Shown here: positions 53,701 through 60,810 of the stretch, piece after piece
Layout: the number at the start of each line of letters is the position of its first letter
How positions within the stretch are numbered: position 1 is the stretch's first letter
Assembly (NCBI GenBank): GCA_022565595.1
Contig: JAIUML010000026.1
Location: forward strand, 1-60,810
Origin: Saccharospirillum sp.
Lineage (GTDB): Bacteria > Pseudomonadota > Gammaproteobacteria > Pseudomonadales > Natronospirillaceae
Direction of reading: 5' to 3'
Length of the DNA: 60,810 nt
Translations under genes and position numbers: made by a program
The notes under the pieces: generated by a model
What the model saw: only the letters and a program-made list of their open reading frames with translations
Databases searched by the model: none
Told to the model about the DNA's origin: nothing

Positions 53701-54950
53701 TCCAACAGGGCAGCATGGTCGGTGTTGTCCCAACTGAACCAAGTCTGTTTGAGCGGGTCGTTCAGCTCTGCGCTGTCCGGGCGTTCATGGCCGGTGTGGC
53801 GTTCGAGTAACAGAAAATCGCCGGTGTCGGGGTCGACCTGGGCGATGATGTCGTTGTGCTCATTCGCCATAAAGGCCGGCTTGAACAGGGTTGGGTCACC
53901 GTTCTCGTCGGTGTAGAGGATGCCGACGGTAAACAACTCCGATACCTGGCGATCCACCCTCATATCGGCGAGTTCTTCGGGCCGATCCTTGTGGTAGCGC
54001 CAGCACAGAATTTGGGTGTTCTTGAGCGGATTGCCGTCTTCGTCCTGGAAGCGTGGGTTGACCAGGGTGGCCGGGCTCAATACCGTTTGTGTGCTTTCAA
54101 CTGAATTCAGCGGATGACGGCCGAGCATCAGGGGTGTTGAGTCGGACGATACCCGGACGCGTCGCGTGGCCTCGGTCAGATACGACAGCCGGTTTTCTTC
54201 TTGCTGGAAGTTTTGCAGCGTGTAGGCGTTCTCTTGCAGCAGCTCCCAGAGGGCCAGGCCGTTCTCCTGGCCAAAACGTTGGTCGATCATCGGTGCCAGG
54301 CGGCGTTGCTGGCGCGCTTCCAGCTCTGGCAGTCGGCTTTGCTCCAGCTCCACCAGGTTCTGGATGAGGTCTGCATTTTGAAAGAGCGGTAGCAGGGCGG
54401 CCCCATGTATCGATGATTGTCGGCCGTCCATATAGGCGAAGGCGCGTGCTTCCCATTGATTGAGCTCTTCGTCGATGGTGGTTGCTCGGCCTAAACCGGA
54501 TTGCGAGTGCAAGAAGAGCATTCTCACGCTGCTGTATAGGCCCCCCCATTGACGATAGGGGTTGTTGGTATCCAGCTCGAAGCGGTTCTGTAGAAGGCGA
54601 TCGATGTGATCACAATACTGGCGCGCCCGACGTTCGATTTCGTTGAAATACCGGCGGTACTTGTCGAGCTTATCCCGGCTTTCGGCGTAGCCAAACTCGG
54701 CCATGATGCGACGGACAGTGGCATCACTGAAGTGTGGCCGCGCGTTGGACGAGGCGGGTGCCTGGTTTTCGGCGGTAAATTGCGCACCGGCGTGAAATTT
54801 ACCGCGATCCAGAACGTCCAATTGGTGAAGGATAAGGTCTATGTGGGTTTGAATGGCGTCCTTGAGCAGCGGATCGCTTTGGCTATCCAGTCGCTTGTAT
54901 TCAAGGCGCAGTTGATCGATCAGAAACTGACGAAACTTAATGGCATCCAT
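50754..54950 (-). CDS. Giant T6SS-linked protein of unknown family, candidate pore-forming effector
   Basis: 1398 aa, no signal peptide. The N-terminal half is mainly helical and polar. Around 300-400 there is strand-rich sequence (VGILYTDENGDPTLFKPAF, FLLLERHTGHERP). Residues about 1040-1147 form a Gly/Ala/Leu-rich hydrophobic cluster with two to four potential membrane helices, followed by about 250 soluble residues. Size, position behind vgrG and a LysM adaptor, and the late hydrophobic cluster resemble VasX-type pore-forming type VI effectors, but I cannot see a recognised VasX, MIX or nuclease motif. Spaced 12 bp from the upstream LRR gene and overlapping or close to the downstream one. 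Confidence 0.75.
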   Translation of the reverse strand: MDAIKFRQFLIDQLRLEYKRLDSQSDPLLKDAIQTHIDLILHQLDVLDRGKFHAGAQFTAENQAPASSNARPHFSDATVRRIMAEFGYAESRDKLDKYRRYFNEIERRARQYCDHIDRLLQNRFELDTNNPYRQWGGLYSSVRMLFLHSQSGLGRATTIDEELNQWEARAFAYMDGRQSSIHGAALLPLFQNADLIQNLVELEQSRLPELEARQQRRLAPMIDQRFGQENGLALWELLQENAYTLQNFQQEENRLSYLTEATRRVRVSSDSTPLMLGRHPLNSVESTQTVLSPATLVNPRFQDEDGNPLKNTQILCWRYHKDRPEELADMRVDRQVSELFTVGILYTDENGDPTLFKPAFMANEHNDIIAQVDPDTGDFLLLERHTGHERPDSAELNDPLKQTWFSWDNTDHAALLEKVVGQLGDTGHLDPLSYVRGDGDLMHQGMTAAGRISSRLTATPLSGYLELTAGYDYGFMAMPLGYGSLSIKALHTLPNRQDANHPVCVRETVAGGTYAHIIKLPRTLRQFTHEVTQQRATLTQAYEQLLNVNQNGLNDLFQIESLKDWLTIHKHAPFQPHSSLNLDAHGRLNTALTSMQSAIRNRLVSPPLVDNLANGNAAEQALYASQEARNLAVRRFQQALERSFALIEDTRLVPRLKAWQEVQASLESSDQDQFVGWLERKEEHLLDPDKAQRAFTDQTPRIDWQPAQSINEEVAEPYIPQFFDALAALLASLVPAVQIEPEDSNLQRLFDGHLLPIIAAWISTNKVTEVLQYFLKFAAQDNPSSVDNNIEKFQEQSNPPGSIEGLNNLTSNTPSILKDIIDPSVEIFKTTFIRGPGAPALLEAVLDLSGHLVQTRLQYNVTLQTRLAVRLYSVQFLLLVQVNQQQHYNRIGRLLYRTLAYNNPLRMQQLLSSRDLISRAGYGGQVWSGGTARVRAEARIKTGLIFWEGARFLFGFMNEMDPEKRLEPSAADFRSATYRFGLKLGDSANAASMALGIPAMVSYWQSQGRVPGQLHTLLERQFTNSARHAARNLFGRAGGSTAASLIGTSTVGSVVQAWASRLSFLAAGVATATSLADMRRNLQRGQTDQATLNAVSAAGTAATLLGGSILGFTKTALLVGLTPALGQVLFIAGAVISIGALAWSLYWNHWGMAHFYGRNFVVFHQGWRAIVNQPHSLEYTDTDRGATNTMVNLTKTIEDLQRNTVYENLGRSMAQNAIEQSRLLINIHQFVRGRPQLDPISLPQDVRWKPLSWLALPHILDFTDLLGTRFYETFDLTEPEVDAMGEMYKLDEEKERKESAKFHWRFFIADIKHYANEDSDRGRHLKAFVWEPLNTTGHYPTEIHTQDMAKLLAPFWGDERLAALEQLCFLWKLRSTEHQRDQQSSAISQPSWEAVAHE

Positions 54951-54962
54951 GTAGGTGCTCCT

Positions 54963-56513
54963 TTAATCCATTGAGTGGTAGCGGACTTCTGAACCTCGGC
55001 TTATGCGGCTGAATATGGGGACTTCGCAGGGTTTGAGGCCGTTGCAATTGCGGTTACCTGATAGGTTCTCAAACATGCGCTGGAAATGGTCTGGCCAGTT
55101 TCCTTCATGTTTCTCCAGGAACGCCATGTCATAACCAAGGTGTGAAATATCCTTTATAAAGGGAACCTCGTCTGCATTCTCAACATTGGTTAGGCTGAAG
55201 GACAAGTAGTTCAGGTTTTGTAGGCTGGCCAAAGGAAGCAGTGTGGACACATTGGTACTCCCCAGGAACAGTGATTGTAGCTGTTCCATTTTTGCCAAAT
55301 ATTCCAAATGCTCATCTTCAATAGGGGTATTGATAAGATCGAGATGCTTCAAGTTTTCCAGCTCTGGTAACAATGCCCATTGTTCAAAGTTGGAGTTCAT
55401 TAACACCAGGCTTTCAAGGTTTTTTGCTCCCAGGATAAGGCTATAATCATCCAACTGCGCCCCTTCAAGATCCAGATAGTTCAGGTTTTCAGGTAGTTGA
55501 ATTCGGCTGAACCGGGGGGCTGAAACTTCCTTCATATTCAGGTTTCGAAGACTCTCTGGCAAGGGAGGAAAGCCGCCGGGAAGGTTTGCGTTGCTAATGT
55601 TCAGATATTCCAGATTTTCAGGCCATTCAATATCGGCATTATTCGTTACTTCCAGTTCAGCAATCACCAGAGATTTGAGGCTGGGTAGACTGCGGCCTTC
55701 TAAAGTGAAGTTGATTAGTCGACCAAAGGTGATTGCCGCTGCTTGTAGCTCAGGCAAATTGGAAAGCGACATGCTTGTTTTGCTGTTTCTGCCATATATC
55801 AGTCTTCTGAGTTCTGGAAAACAACTGATGTCCAAATGTTCATCGTTAGGTTGGCTAAAACCAATAGTGAGGAGTGTAAGGCGATTGTTTTCGCAAAGTG
55901 CGTCAAAGGACTTAAAGGATGCCGCCATGTCCAATGATCTAAGCCCCTGGTGCTGGGAAAGCAAAGACAAGTCCAGACCCTTATCTTCCGAGTCCCTATC
56001 CAGTTGAAGATACTTCAGTTTTTCTAGCGATTGTAATGAAAGAAGATCATCGTTTGTAACCTGTTCTGCTTTTGTTCCTACTATTCTTCCATTTTGGTCC
56101 CATACCAAGGAGGAATAGGAAAAAAGGTGGTCTTCCGCTGTCATGGGTTGGTCGCCAAGGCGGTCTCGTACCAGTATTCGGTAACTATGATCCGAAACAC
56201 TGACTATATGGGCATCGACTTGGCGGATGCGCTCTTCAAGAAAAAAACTTGAACTAGCTAGCCTATTGTTGAAGCCTTCAACTCCCCGAGCTTGCGGCTG
56301 ATACATACTCAACCCTTGCAATACCGCATAATCCTCAGGGTGAGCAAAACGCTGAACCTGCTCCGGTGTGAAGGGCGGCGCTGGCCACAGTTGGCCTTCA
56401 AATTCAAAGCGTTCGATGTCGTCTGTTTCTGGCTCGCTGGCCAGGCAGCCTATGCTCAGAGCTGCGATGAACCCCAGGGCACTGGCTTTTAACGATATGG
56501 TCAATGTCTTCAT
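54963..56513 (-). CDS. Exported leucine-rich-repeat protein, T6SS cargo operon (paralogue 1)
   Basis: 516 aa. Signal peptide ending around LSIGC (possible lipoprotein), then the same SEPETDDIERFEFEG block as the second LRR protein, leucine-rich repeats from about residue 160 (LNYLDLEGAQLDD, LESLVLMNSNF, LKHLDLINTPIEDEH, LQSLFLGSTNVS) and the same Cys-bearing C-terminus CNGLKPCEVPIF. The middle is diverged from its paralogue while both ends are nearly identical. Its ATG overlaps the LysM-protein stop (ATGA). AT-rich compared with the vgrG genes. Proposed role: periplasmic partner or immunity protein for the giant product. Confidence 0.82.
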   Translation of the reverse strand: MKTLTISLKASALGFIAALSIGCLASEPETDDIERFEFEGQLWPAPPFTPEQVQRFAHPEDYAVLQGLSMYQPQARGVEGFNNRLASSSFFLEERIRQVDAHIVSVSDHSYRILVRDRLGDQPMTAEDHLFSYSSLVWDQNGRIVGTKAEQVTNDDLLSLQSLEKLKYLQLDRDSEDKGLDLSLLSQHQGLRSLDMAASFKSFDALCENNRLTLLTIGFSQPNDEHLDISCFPELRRLIYGRNSKTSMSLSNLPELQAAAITFGRLINFTLEGRSLPSLKSLVIAELEVTNNADIEWPENLEYLNISNANLPGGFPPLPESLRNLNMKEVSAPRFSRIQLPENLNYLDLEGAQLDDYSLILGAKNLESLVLMNSNFEQWALLPELENLKHLDLINTPIEDEHLEYLAKMEQLQSLFLGSTNVSTLLPLASLQNLNYLSFSLTNVENADEVPFIKDISHLGYDMAFLEKHEGNWPDHFQRMFENLSGNRNCNGLKPCEVPIFSRISRGSEVRYHSMD

Positions 56514-57115
56514 GTAACTGTTCCCACCAGTAAAGCGTCCAGTTGGTCTTTGGTCATGCCGCTGTCGTCTGCCAGAGCGGTGATTAATTCATCCGCTGGC
56601 CGGTTGGGGATAAAGCTTCCGTTGAGGTTTTCCAGGCGTTGCTGGCGTCCGCTTTCCAGCTCTGGCGGATCGAGCCTACCCACCAGAAAGGGGCGAATGA
56701 TCGCCCTGTCTTCAAATTCCATGGCGATAAAACCCTCTGTAACATCCAGGGGCAGCTCAAACCAGCCAATGCCTTCAGCGTTGGATTCCGTTTCGAGCGG
56801 CTGAGGCAGAGATTCAGCCCAGCACTTGAGCGTTACACCAGAGGCGGCTTGCCAATCGGGTGAGACGACCCGTATTGGCAGGCGGTACCGGGTTTTGGAC
56901 ACCACCAGTGTCTGTTCCTGATTCATTTGGAGCTCATGGCCGCCGCTGTCGTCTGGCAGCGCGATGGTATCGCCCTCTGCCAGGCAATTAAACAACGCTC
57001 GCTCTTCGCGCAGGGCCTCATTGGCGTCACTTTCCCAAAGTTCTTTCGGGTCCAGGTTGCGTTCCAGCGCCAGGCTGACCATGCATTCATCACCGACAAG
57101 CGTATAGCGTGGCAT
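56510..57115 (-). CDS. LysM-like T6SS adaptor/chaperone candidate
   Basis: 201 aa. The first 55 residues (YTLVGDECMVSLALERNLD, then LWESDANEALREERA and LAEGDTIALPD) follow the LysM-like pattern common in small proteins next to vgrG and effector genes. A middle beta-rich region and a helical C-terminus (about 175-200) follow. The ATG directly follows the vgrG stop (TAA then ATG) and the stop overlaps the LRR gene, so it is tightly coupled to both. A role in loading cargo onto VgrG is likely by context; peptidoglycan binding is the alternative. Confidence 0.72.
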   Translation of the reverse strand: MPRYTLVGDECMVSLALERNLDPKELWESDANEALREERALFNCLAEGDTIALPDDSGGHELQMNQEQTLVVSKTRYRLPIRVVSPDWQAASGVTLKCWAESLPQPLETESNAEGIGWFELPLDVTEGFIAMEFEDRAIIRPFLVGRLDPPELESGRQQRLENLNGSFIPNRPADELITALADDSGMTKDQLDALLVGTVT

Positions 57116-59524
57116 TTACTGAACCTCCGTTCCGTGCTGGTTGGCGACAATGCGTGCACCTTGCAGGTCGTCACGTTGTACTCTTAATGATCCTTCGGCA
57201 TCGGTTTTTAAGGCCAGGGCGGTGCCATCGGCTTTGGTGAGGGTGACGGGCTGAAATGGCATGAGTTGCCCCTGGGCATCCTTGATATGGACCTGGGCCC
57301 ATTGTTGCGCATCTTCATGGGTGGCGGTGGTATCGCGGCTGGCTCTGAGGTTCGGGTCTGGCCGCTCAACCGGGCCAGAGTAACTCAGTGGCCAGGTACT
57401 GGGTATGGCGGGCATCGACTGATGGCTCACCGATTCTTCTTCCAAACTGGCCCCGGTGTCGTAATGCACATCGCCGTTCATCGCAACGCCTTGCTGGCCC
57501 TTGAGGGTGATCTGCTTGCCGAACAGCTTGACCTTGTTGGGCGTCATCAGGATGCCAGATTCGCCATTGCCGGAGGTGAGCAGCAGTTCCCGGTCGGCTT
57601 CGATGCGGATCTGGCCGGGACTGCGGATCAGGGTGCTGCCCGCCGGTACCTGGATCAGCCAGCCCTGCTGGGCTTCGACGGTCATGGCGTGGTCGACCCG
57701 GGTGCGGATCTCGCCGCTCACTTTCACGTTCAGGTCGCCATCGGCGCTCTGGCTGAGGTTCTGTTGGGCGCGCAGGTTCTGGTGCTGGCCACTCTGATGG
57801 TGGATGTTGCCGCCGGCTTCGGTGTGGCTGTTCTGTTGCACCTGCAGTCGTCGATGCTGAGCGATGCGTTCGTTCAGGCTGCCGTCGATGGCCTTTTGCA
57901 GCAGGTCCTTGGCGACGCCGATGTTGAGGGCGCCGTAGCGGGTGGCCAGTTCAATAAAGGGTTCGGCCTCCTTGCTGTTCAGCGCCAGCCGGACGTCGCC
58001 ATCGAAGGTCTGCATCAGGATGCAGGGGTTGGCCGGGGCGTCGTCGAAGCTCAGTTCGTTCTGGGCCGGGCTGATCAGCCGGTACTGGCTGGCGTTTTTG
58101 CGGGTGACCGGGTTGAGCACCTTGCGGTTGGGGCTGAACCCCATGATCAGCGGCCGGTTCGGGTCGCCGTTGAGGCAACTGACCAGTACGGTGCTCTGGT
58201 CGAGCAGCGGGAAGTGCCAGCCGACCGGGTTTTTCCGCTCGCCCAGGGGGGAGGCATAGGGCACGCGTACTTCAATGGCGGGGCTGGCCTGGGCGTGAGG
58301 GGCGTCTTCATCGGGCCGGGTGGCGTCGAAGCGGGTGCGCAGGTAGTAGCGCCCGTCCTGATCCAGGTCGGCGTAGAGCGGGCTGCGGCTTTCGATGCGG
58401 GCGGGGAACAGCATGGGCAGGTGCTCGGGCGGTTCGATGATGGCGGGCAGGATGCGCCGGTCCCGTATCGACAGCAGTTCGGCCTGGTTGCGGTACTGGA
58501 CGACGCCGTTCTGGCCGTCTTCGTGGGGTTGCTCACCCTGGTGTTCCACACTCAGCATCAGGTAGTCGCCGGTCAGTTGCGGGAACTGGCCTCGGCTGCA
58601 ATCGAGGCTGACCCGGTAACCGGGGCGCAGCACGGGCTGGTGGCTGCCGATGCTGAGGCGGGTTTCAAGTTGTGGTTGGCGGGCAGCGTCCTGCTGGACC
58701 AGGCGTTCACTGGCCACCTGGTCCTGGGGGGCGGCGAAGGTCTCCCAGTAGCCGGTCTGGTAGCGTTCGAGCGGTGCCGGGGCCTTGAGCCCGACCGGTG
58801 CGAAGGCATTGCCGGAGCGGATGCGGGTGCGCAGGCTGGGGGCGGTGCCGGTGAAGTGGCAGTAGTCGAACGAGCTGAGCCGGTTGACGTGGCCGGGTTC
58901 GGCTTCGCCGTGCACACTGGCGGCGCGCAGGGGCAACAGGTCGAGGGCGGGGAACCGTTGCTGTTCGCTGATCACCAGGCGTTCGCTGAAGTCCTGGTCG
59001 TCTCCGGGTTCGAACCAGTAGTTCCAGCCGGCTTCGCTGAGCAGGCGGGCAAAGCAGTCGAAGTTGGTCTCGCGCGCCTGGAGGCGCGGCAGCGGCAGGT
59101 GACGGGCGCCGCTGCTCAGTTGCCAACTCACTTCGGCGCTCTGGTAGCCCATCTCCTGCAGCAGGGTCTGCACGGCGTCCCGGCGGGAGGCTGTCATCAT
59201 CAGGCGGGAACGTTCCTGCAGGCGGCCGACCAGCAGTTTGCTGGCGAGGGTGAGGGTCCAGTGGTGGTCGCGGCCGGTGGTGTCGCCCCACTCGGCGGCG
59301 GTGACCACGCCATCAAAGTGGCGTTTGTGGCCGTCGGTGCCGATGATTTCGAGCCGGCTGGACTGGCCGAGCAGGTCGGCCGGTTCGCGGCCGAGCCGGG
59401 CACTCAGTTCGATGCGGGCGGTCATGGGCTGGTTGAGCCCTTCCCGGGCGTCAAAGCGCTGTATGGGCCAGCGTTCCTGGCCGAAGACCCAGTGCATGCG
59501 GATCTGATCGAATGAAATGGTCAT
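57116..59524 (-). CDS. vgrG: Type VI secretion tip protein VgrG with transthyretin-like C-terminal extension
   Basis: 802 aa. Domains in order: gp27-like N-terminal barrels (about 1-370), gp5-like OB fold and the valine/glycine beta-helix (about 380-690, including VRVPYASPLGERKNPVGWHF, LVSCLNGDPNRPLIMGF and repeated QIRIEADRELLL-type strands), then a tail (about 740-802) with QVHIKDAQGQLMPFQPVTL and TDAEGSLRVQ resembling the transthyretin-like effector-docking domains of other VgrGs. It trimerises at the tip of the secretion tube. The tail and the downstream LysM and giant genes suggest dedicated cargo. Very GC-rich. Confidence 0.93.
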   Translation of the reverse strand: MTISFDQIRMHWVFGQERWPIQRFDAREGLNQPMTARIELSARLGREPADLLGQSSRLEIIGTDGHKRHFDGVVTAAEWGDTTGRDHHWTLTLASKLLVGRLQERSRLMMTASRRDAVQTLLQEMGYQSAEVSWQLSSGARHLPLPRLQARETNFDCFARLLSEAGWNYWFEPGDDQDFSERLVISEQQRFPALDLLPLRAASVHGEAEPGHVNRLSSFDYCHFTGTAPSLRTRIRSGNAFAPVGLKAPAPLERYQTGYWETFAAPQDQVASERLVQQDAARQPQLETRLSIGSHQPVLRPGYRVSLDCSRGQFPQLTGDYLMLSVEHQGEQPHEDGQNGVVQYRNQAELLSIRDRRILPAIIEPPEHLPMLFPARIESRSPLYADLDQDGRYYLRTRFDATRPDEDAPHAQASPAIEVRVPYASPLGERKNPVGWHFPLLDQSTVLVSCLNGDPNRPLIMGFSPNRKVLNPVTRKNASQYRLISPAQNELSFDDAPANPCILMQTFDGDVRLALNSKEAEPFIELATRYGALNIGVAKDLLQKAIDGSLNERIAQHRRLQVQQNSHTEAGGNIHHQSGQHQNLRAQQNLSQSADGDLNVKVSGEIRTRVDHAMTVEAQQGWLIQVPAGSTLIRSPGQIRIEADRELLLTSGNGESGILMTPNKVKLFGKQITLKGQQGVAMNGDVHYDTGASLEEESVSHQSMPAIPSTWPLSYSGPVERPDPNLRASRDTTATHEDAQQWAQVHIKDAQGQLMPFQPVTLTKADGTALALKTDAEGSLRVQRDDLQGARIVANQHGTEVQ

Positions 59525-59548
59525 GTGTCGCTCCTTGTTCGATCAGGC

Positions 59549-60810
59549 TCAGTTATTACCAACAGTGCCAGCGCGGATGGCGATCTTGTCGGCATTGAGT
59601 TCTATCTGGCCGCTGTCCACGGTCAGGTTGCCGTCCAGGTGCAGGGCGCTGCCGCCCACTTTCAACAGAAGGCTGTCGTCGCTGTTCATTTGCACTCGGC
59701 CCGAGGCGTTGAGTTCAAAGTCGCCCTGGCTGACGTCAATCTGGTAGTTGCCGTCCGCAATTTGGTCGAAACGCTGGCCTTCGCTGTGAATGCGCGTATC
59801 GCCGCCGGAATGCAGGTCGAGGTCGCCGTCCTGGGCTTCCCATTGAACGGCGCCGGCGGCGGTCAGGGTCAGGTCTTTGCCGGCTTCCAACTGGATGTTG
59901 CCTTCGTCGGTCACCAGGCTCTGGTCACCGCCCACTTCCACATGGTGGTCTTCACCCACTTCAACGGTCATGCTCTTGCCGACCGTCAGGTTCATGTTCT
60001 GGCCTGCACTCAAGGTCATGTCACCTTCTTCGGTGATCATCTCGATCTGGTGCTGGTCGGCGGTGGCGTCGAGTTTGAGGCGGTTCAGGGCGTCGGGCGT
60101 GTTGAGCTGAATGTGTTCCTCGCCGCGTTGATCGTGCATCAGCAGTTCGTGCCCGGCCCGAGTGCGAATGCGGTTCTGGCGGGCGTTGTCGGCGGTGACC
60201 ACGTTGGGGCTGCGGGCGTTGTAGAGCGCGCCCAGGATGACCGGCCGGTCGAGGTCGCCGTTGATCGAGCCGACGGCGCCTTCGGTGCCTTCTTCCAGCG
60301 GGAAGTGCATGCCATGGTCGGCGCCGCCGAAGGGTTGCATCAACTCGGTGGCTGGGCTGGGTTCGGCGTTGTCTTCGTCGCGTCGGTCAAAGGGGTACTG
60401 GATGCGGTAGCGGCCCTGTTCGTCGACTTCCCGGGTGATGTGGCCGGTAAACAGGTGGCTGCGCGCCGGCAAGGGCTGGTAGGCCGGGCGAAAGCTGAGG
60501 CTGACGGGTATGGCCTCGACTTCGCACTGAAAGGCCCGGCCGCTCTGGCCCTGGGCCAGGCTTTTCTGGCTGCCACTCAAGCGCACGCTGATGACCTGGT
60601 AAAAGCCACTGCGGTCCGGGTGGTGGGTCAGTTCAAAACGGCTGCCGGGGCGCAGAGTACGGCAGGTGGTGGCGATGCGCAGACGGTGGTTCTGCCACAG
60701 GCGGTGCTCGGCCAGGCGGTTGGCCAGGGCTTCGCCCTGGTCACTGTCGGTGTAGTTCAGGCCCCAGAGTTCGGTGGTGCCGGCCTGACCTTCGGTGCTG
60801 TGGCGGTGGG
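59549..60810 (-). CDS. vgrG: Second VgrG, partial (N-terminus beyond window)
   Basis: The minus-strand frame runs open to the window edge (last whole codon ends at 60808); 419 residues are visible. The first visible part (LWGLNYTDSDQGEALANRLA) is the end of the gp27-like region, followed by the OB fold (HFPLEEGTEGAVGSINGDLDRPVILGALYN) and a beta-helix ending in IELNADKIAIRAG. Unlike the neighbouring vgrG it has no C-terminal extension. Twenty-four bp separate the two genes. It is the first visible gene of the cargo operon. Confidence 0.93.
   Translation of the reverse strand, partial: HRHSTEGQAGTTELWGLNYTDSDQGEALANRLAEHRLWQNHRLRIATTCRTLRPGSRFELTHHPDRSGFYQVISVRLSGSQKSLAQGQSGRAFQCEVEAIPVSLSFRPAYQPLPARSHLFTGHITREVDEQGRYRIQYPFDRRDEDNAEPSPATELMQPFGGADHGMHFPLEEGTEGAVGSINGDLDRPVILGALYNARSPNVVTADNARQNRIRTRAGHELLMHDQRGEEHIQLNTPDALNRLKLDATADQHQIEMITEEGDMTLSAGQNMNLTVGKSMTVEVGEDHHVEVGGDQSLVTDEGNIQLEAGKDLTLTAAGAVQWEAQDGDLDLHSGGDTRIHSEGQRFDQIADGNYQIDVSQGDFELNASGRVQMNSDDSLLLKVGGSALHLDGNLTVDSGQIELNADKIAIRAGTVGNN

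Noticed and set aside
57266-59515. 749-codon open frame on the plus strand opposite vgrG
   Set aside because: It mirrors the vgrG codons in very GC-rich DNA, where stops are rare on the antisense strand; the product is Val/Gly/Ala/Asp-rich with no recognisable domain, and vgrG on the other strand is certain.
1-60810. tRNA, rRNA, CRISPR arrays, transposases and integrases
   Set aside because: Looked for in all intergenic gaps; no cloverleaf with CCA end, no regularly spaced direct repeats and no transposase or integrase motifs were found.

Overview
The window is about 60.8 kb of a chromosome that looks gammaproteobacterial. The clues are an rpoE-rseA-rseB operon, a Pseudomonas/Marinobacter-style rhomboid, DUF3301, OlsB/OlsF-type lipid genes, a hemolysin III protein, a VgrG island and moderately GC-rich coding sequence. 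A marine, polysaccharide-using member of the Oceanospirillales (Saccharospirillum/Reinekea-like) would fit, but that placement is inference. There are no rRNA or tRNA genes, CRISPR arrays or insertion sequences that I can see.

Left third (1-25.5 kb): sugar metabolism. A DeoR regulator and an unusual triose/tetrose-phosphate isomerase (minus strand) diverge from transketolase and a class I fructose bisphosphatase. Next come two Opp-type ABC ATPases without permeases, an exported GH16 beta-glucanase and a LacI regulator; two copies of a TGTAAGCGCTTACA-type operator mark this group as one regulon. A TetR gene heads a two-gene serine-hydrolase operon. Beta-mannosidase (GH2), an AGE-family mannose epimerase/isomerase and a PfkB fructokinase together make a plausible beta-mannoside to mannose to fructose to fructose-6-P route. 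A stand-alone relative of the carboxysomal carbonic anhydrase CsoSCA is embedded here.

Middle (13.9-43.4 kb): signalling and envelope. Cyclic-di-GMP genes recur: a 7TMR-DISM diguanylate cyclase, a PAS-GGDEF-EAL hybrid, two HD-GYP proteins, an EAL protein with a dead GGDEF, and a 60-codon fossil of another GGDEF gene. The sigma-E operon lies here. I can read four sigma-E-like promoters: before rpoE, a cytochrome P460 lipoprotein, the divergent EAL gene and an exported YHS protein. A DinB protein, an NRDE/acyltransferase fusion and an OlsB-like N-acyltransferase form an operon for what may be an aminolipid. Two paralogous lipoproteins of unknown function diverge from one another.

Right third (43-60.8 kb): a rhomboid protease is co-translated with a zinc-finger/TPR membrane protein. 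Then come a pseudo-hydrolase lacking its nucleophile, a CPBP protease and a panE-like gene broken by an internal deletion. The window ends in a type VI secretion cargo operon read right to left: partial vgrG, second vgrG with a transthyretin-like tail, LysM adaptor-like protein, exported LRR protein, a 1398-residue unrecognised protein with a late hydrophobic cluster, and a second LRR protein paralogous to the first. That LRR-giant protein-LRR cassette is the best candidate for an undescribed system, probably an effector with flanking immunity or accessory proteins.
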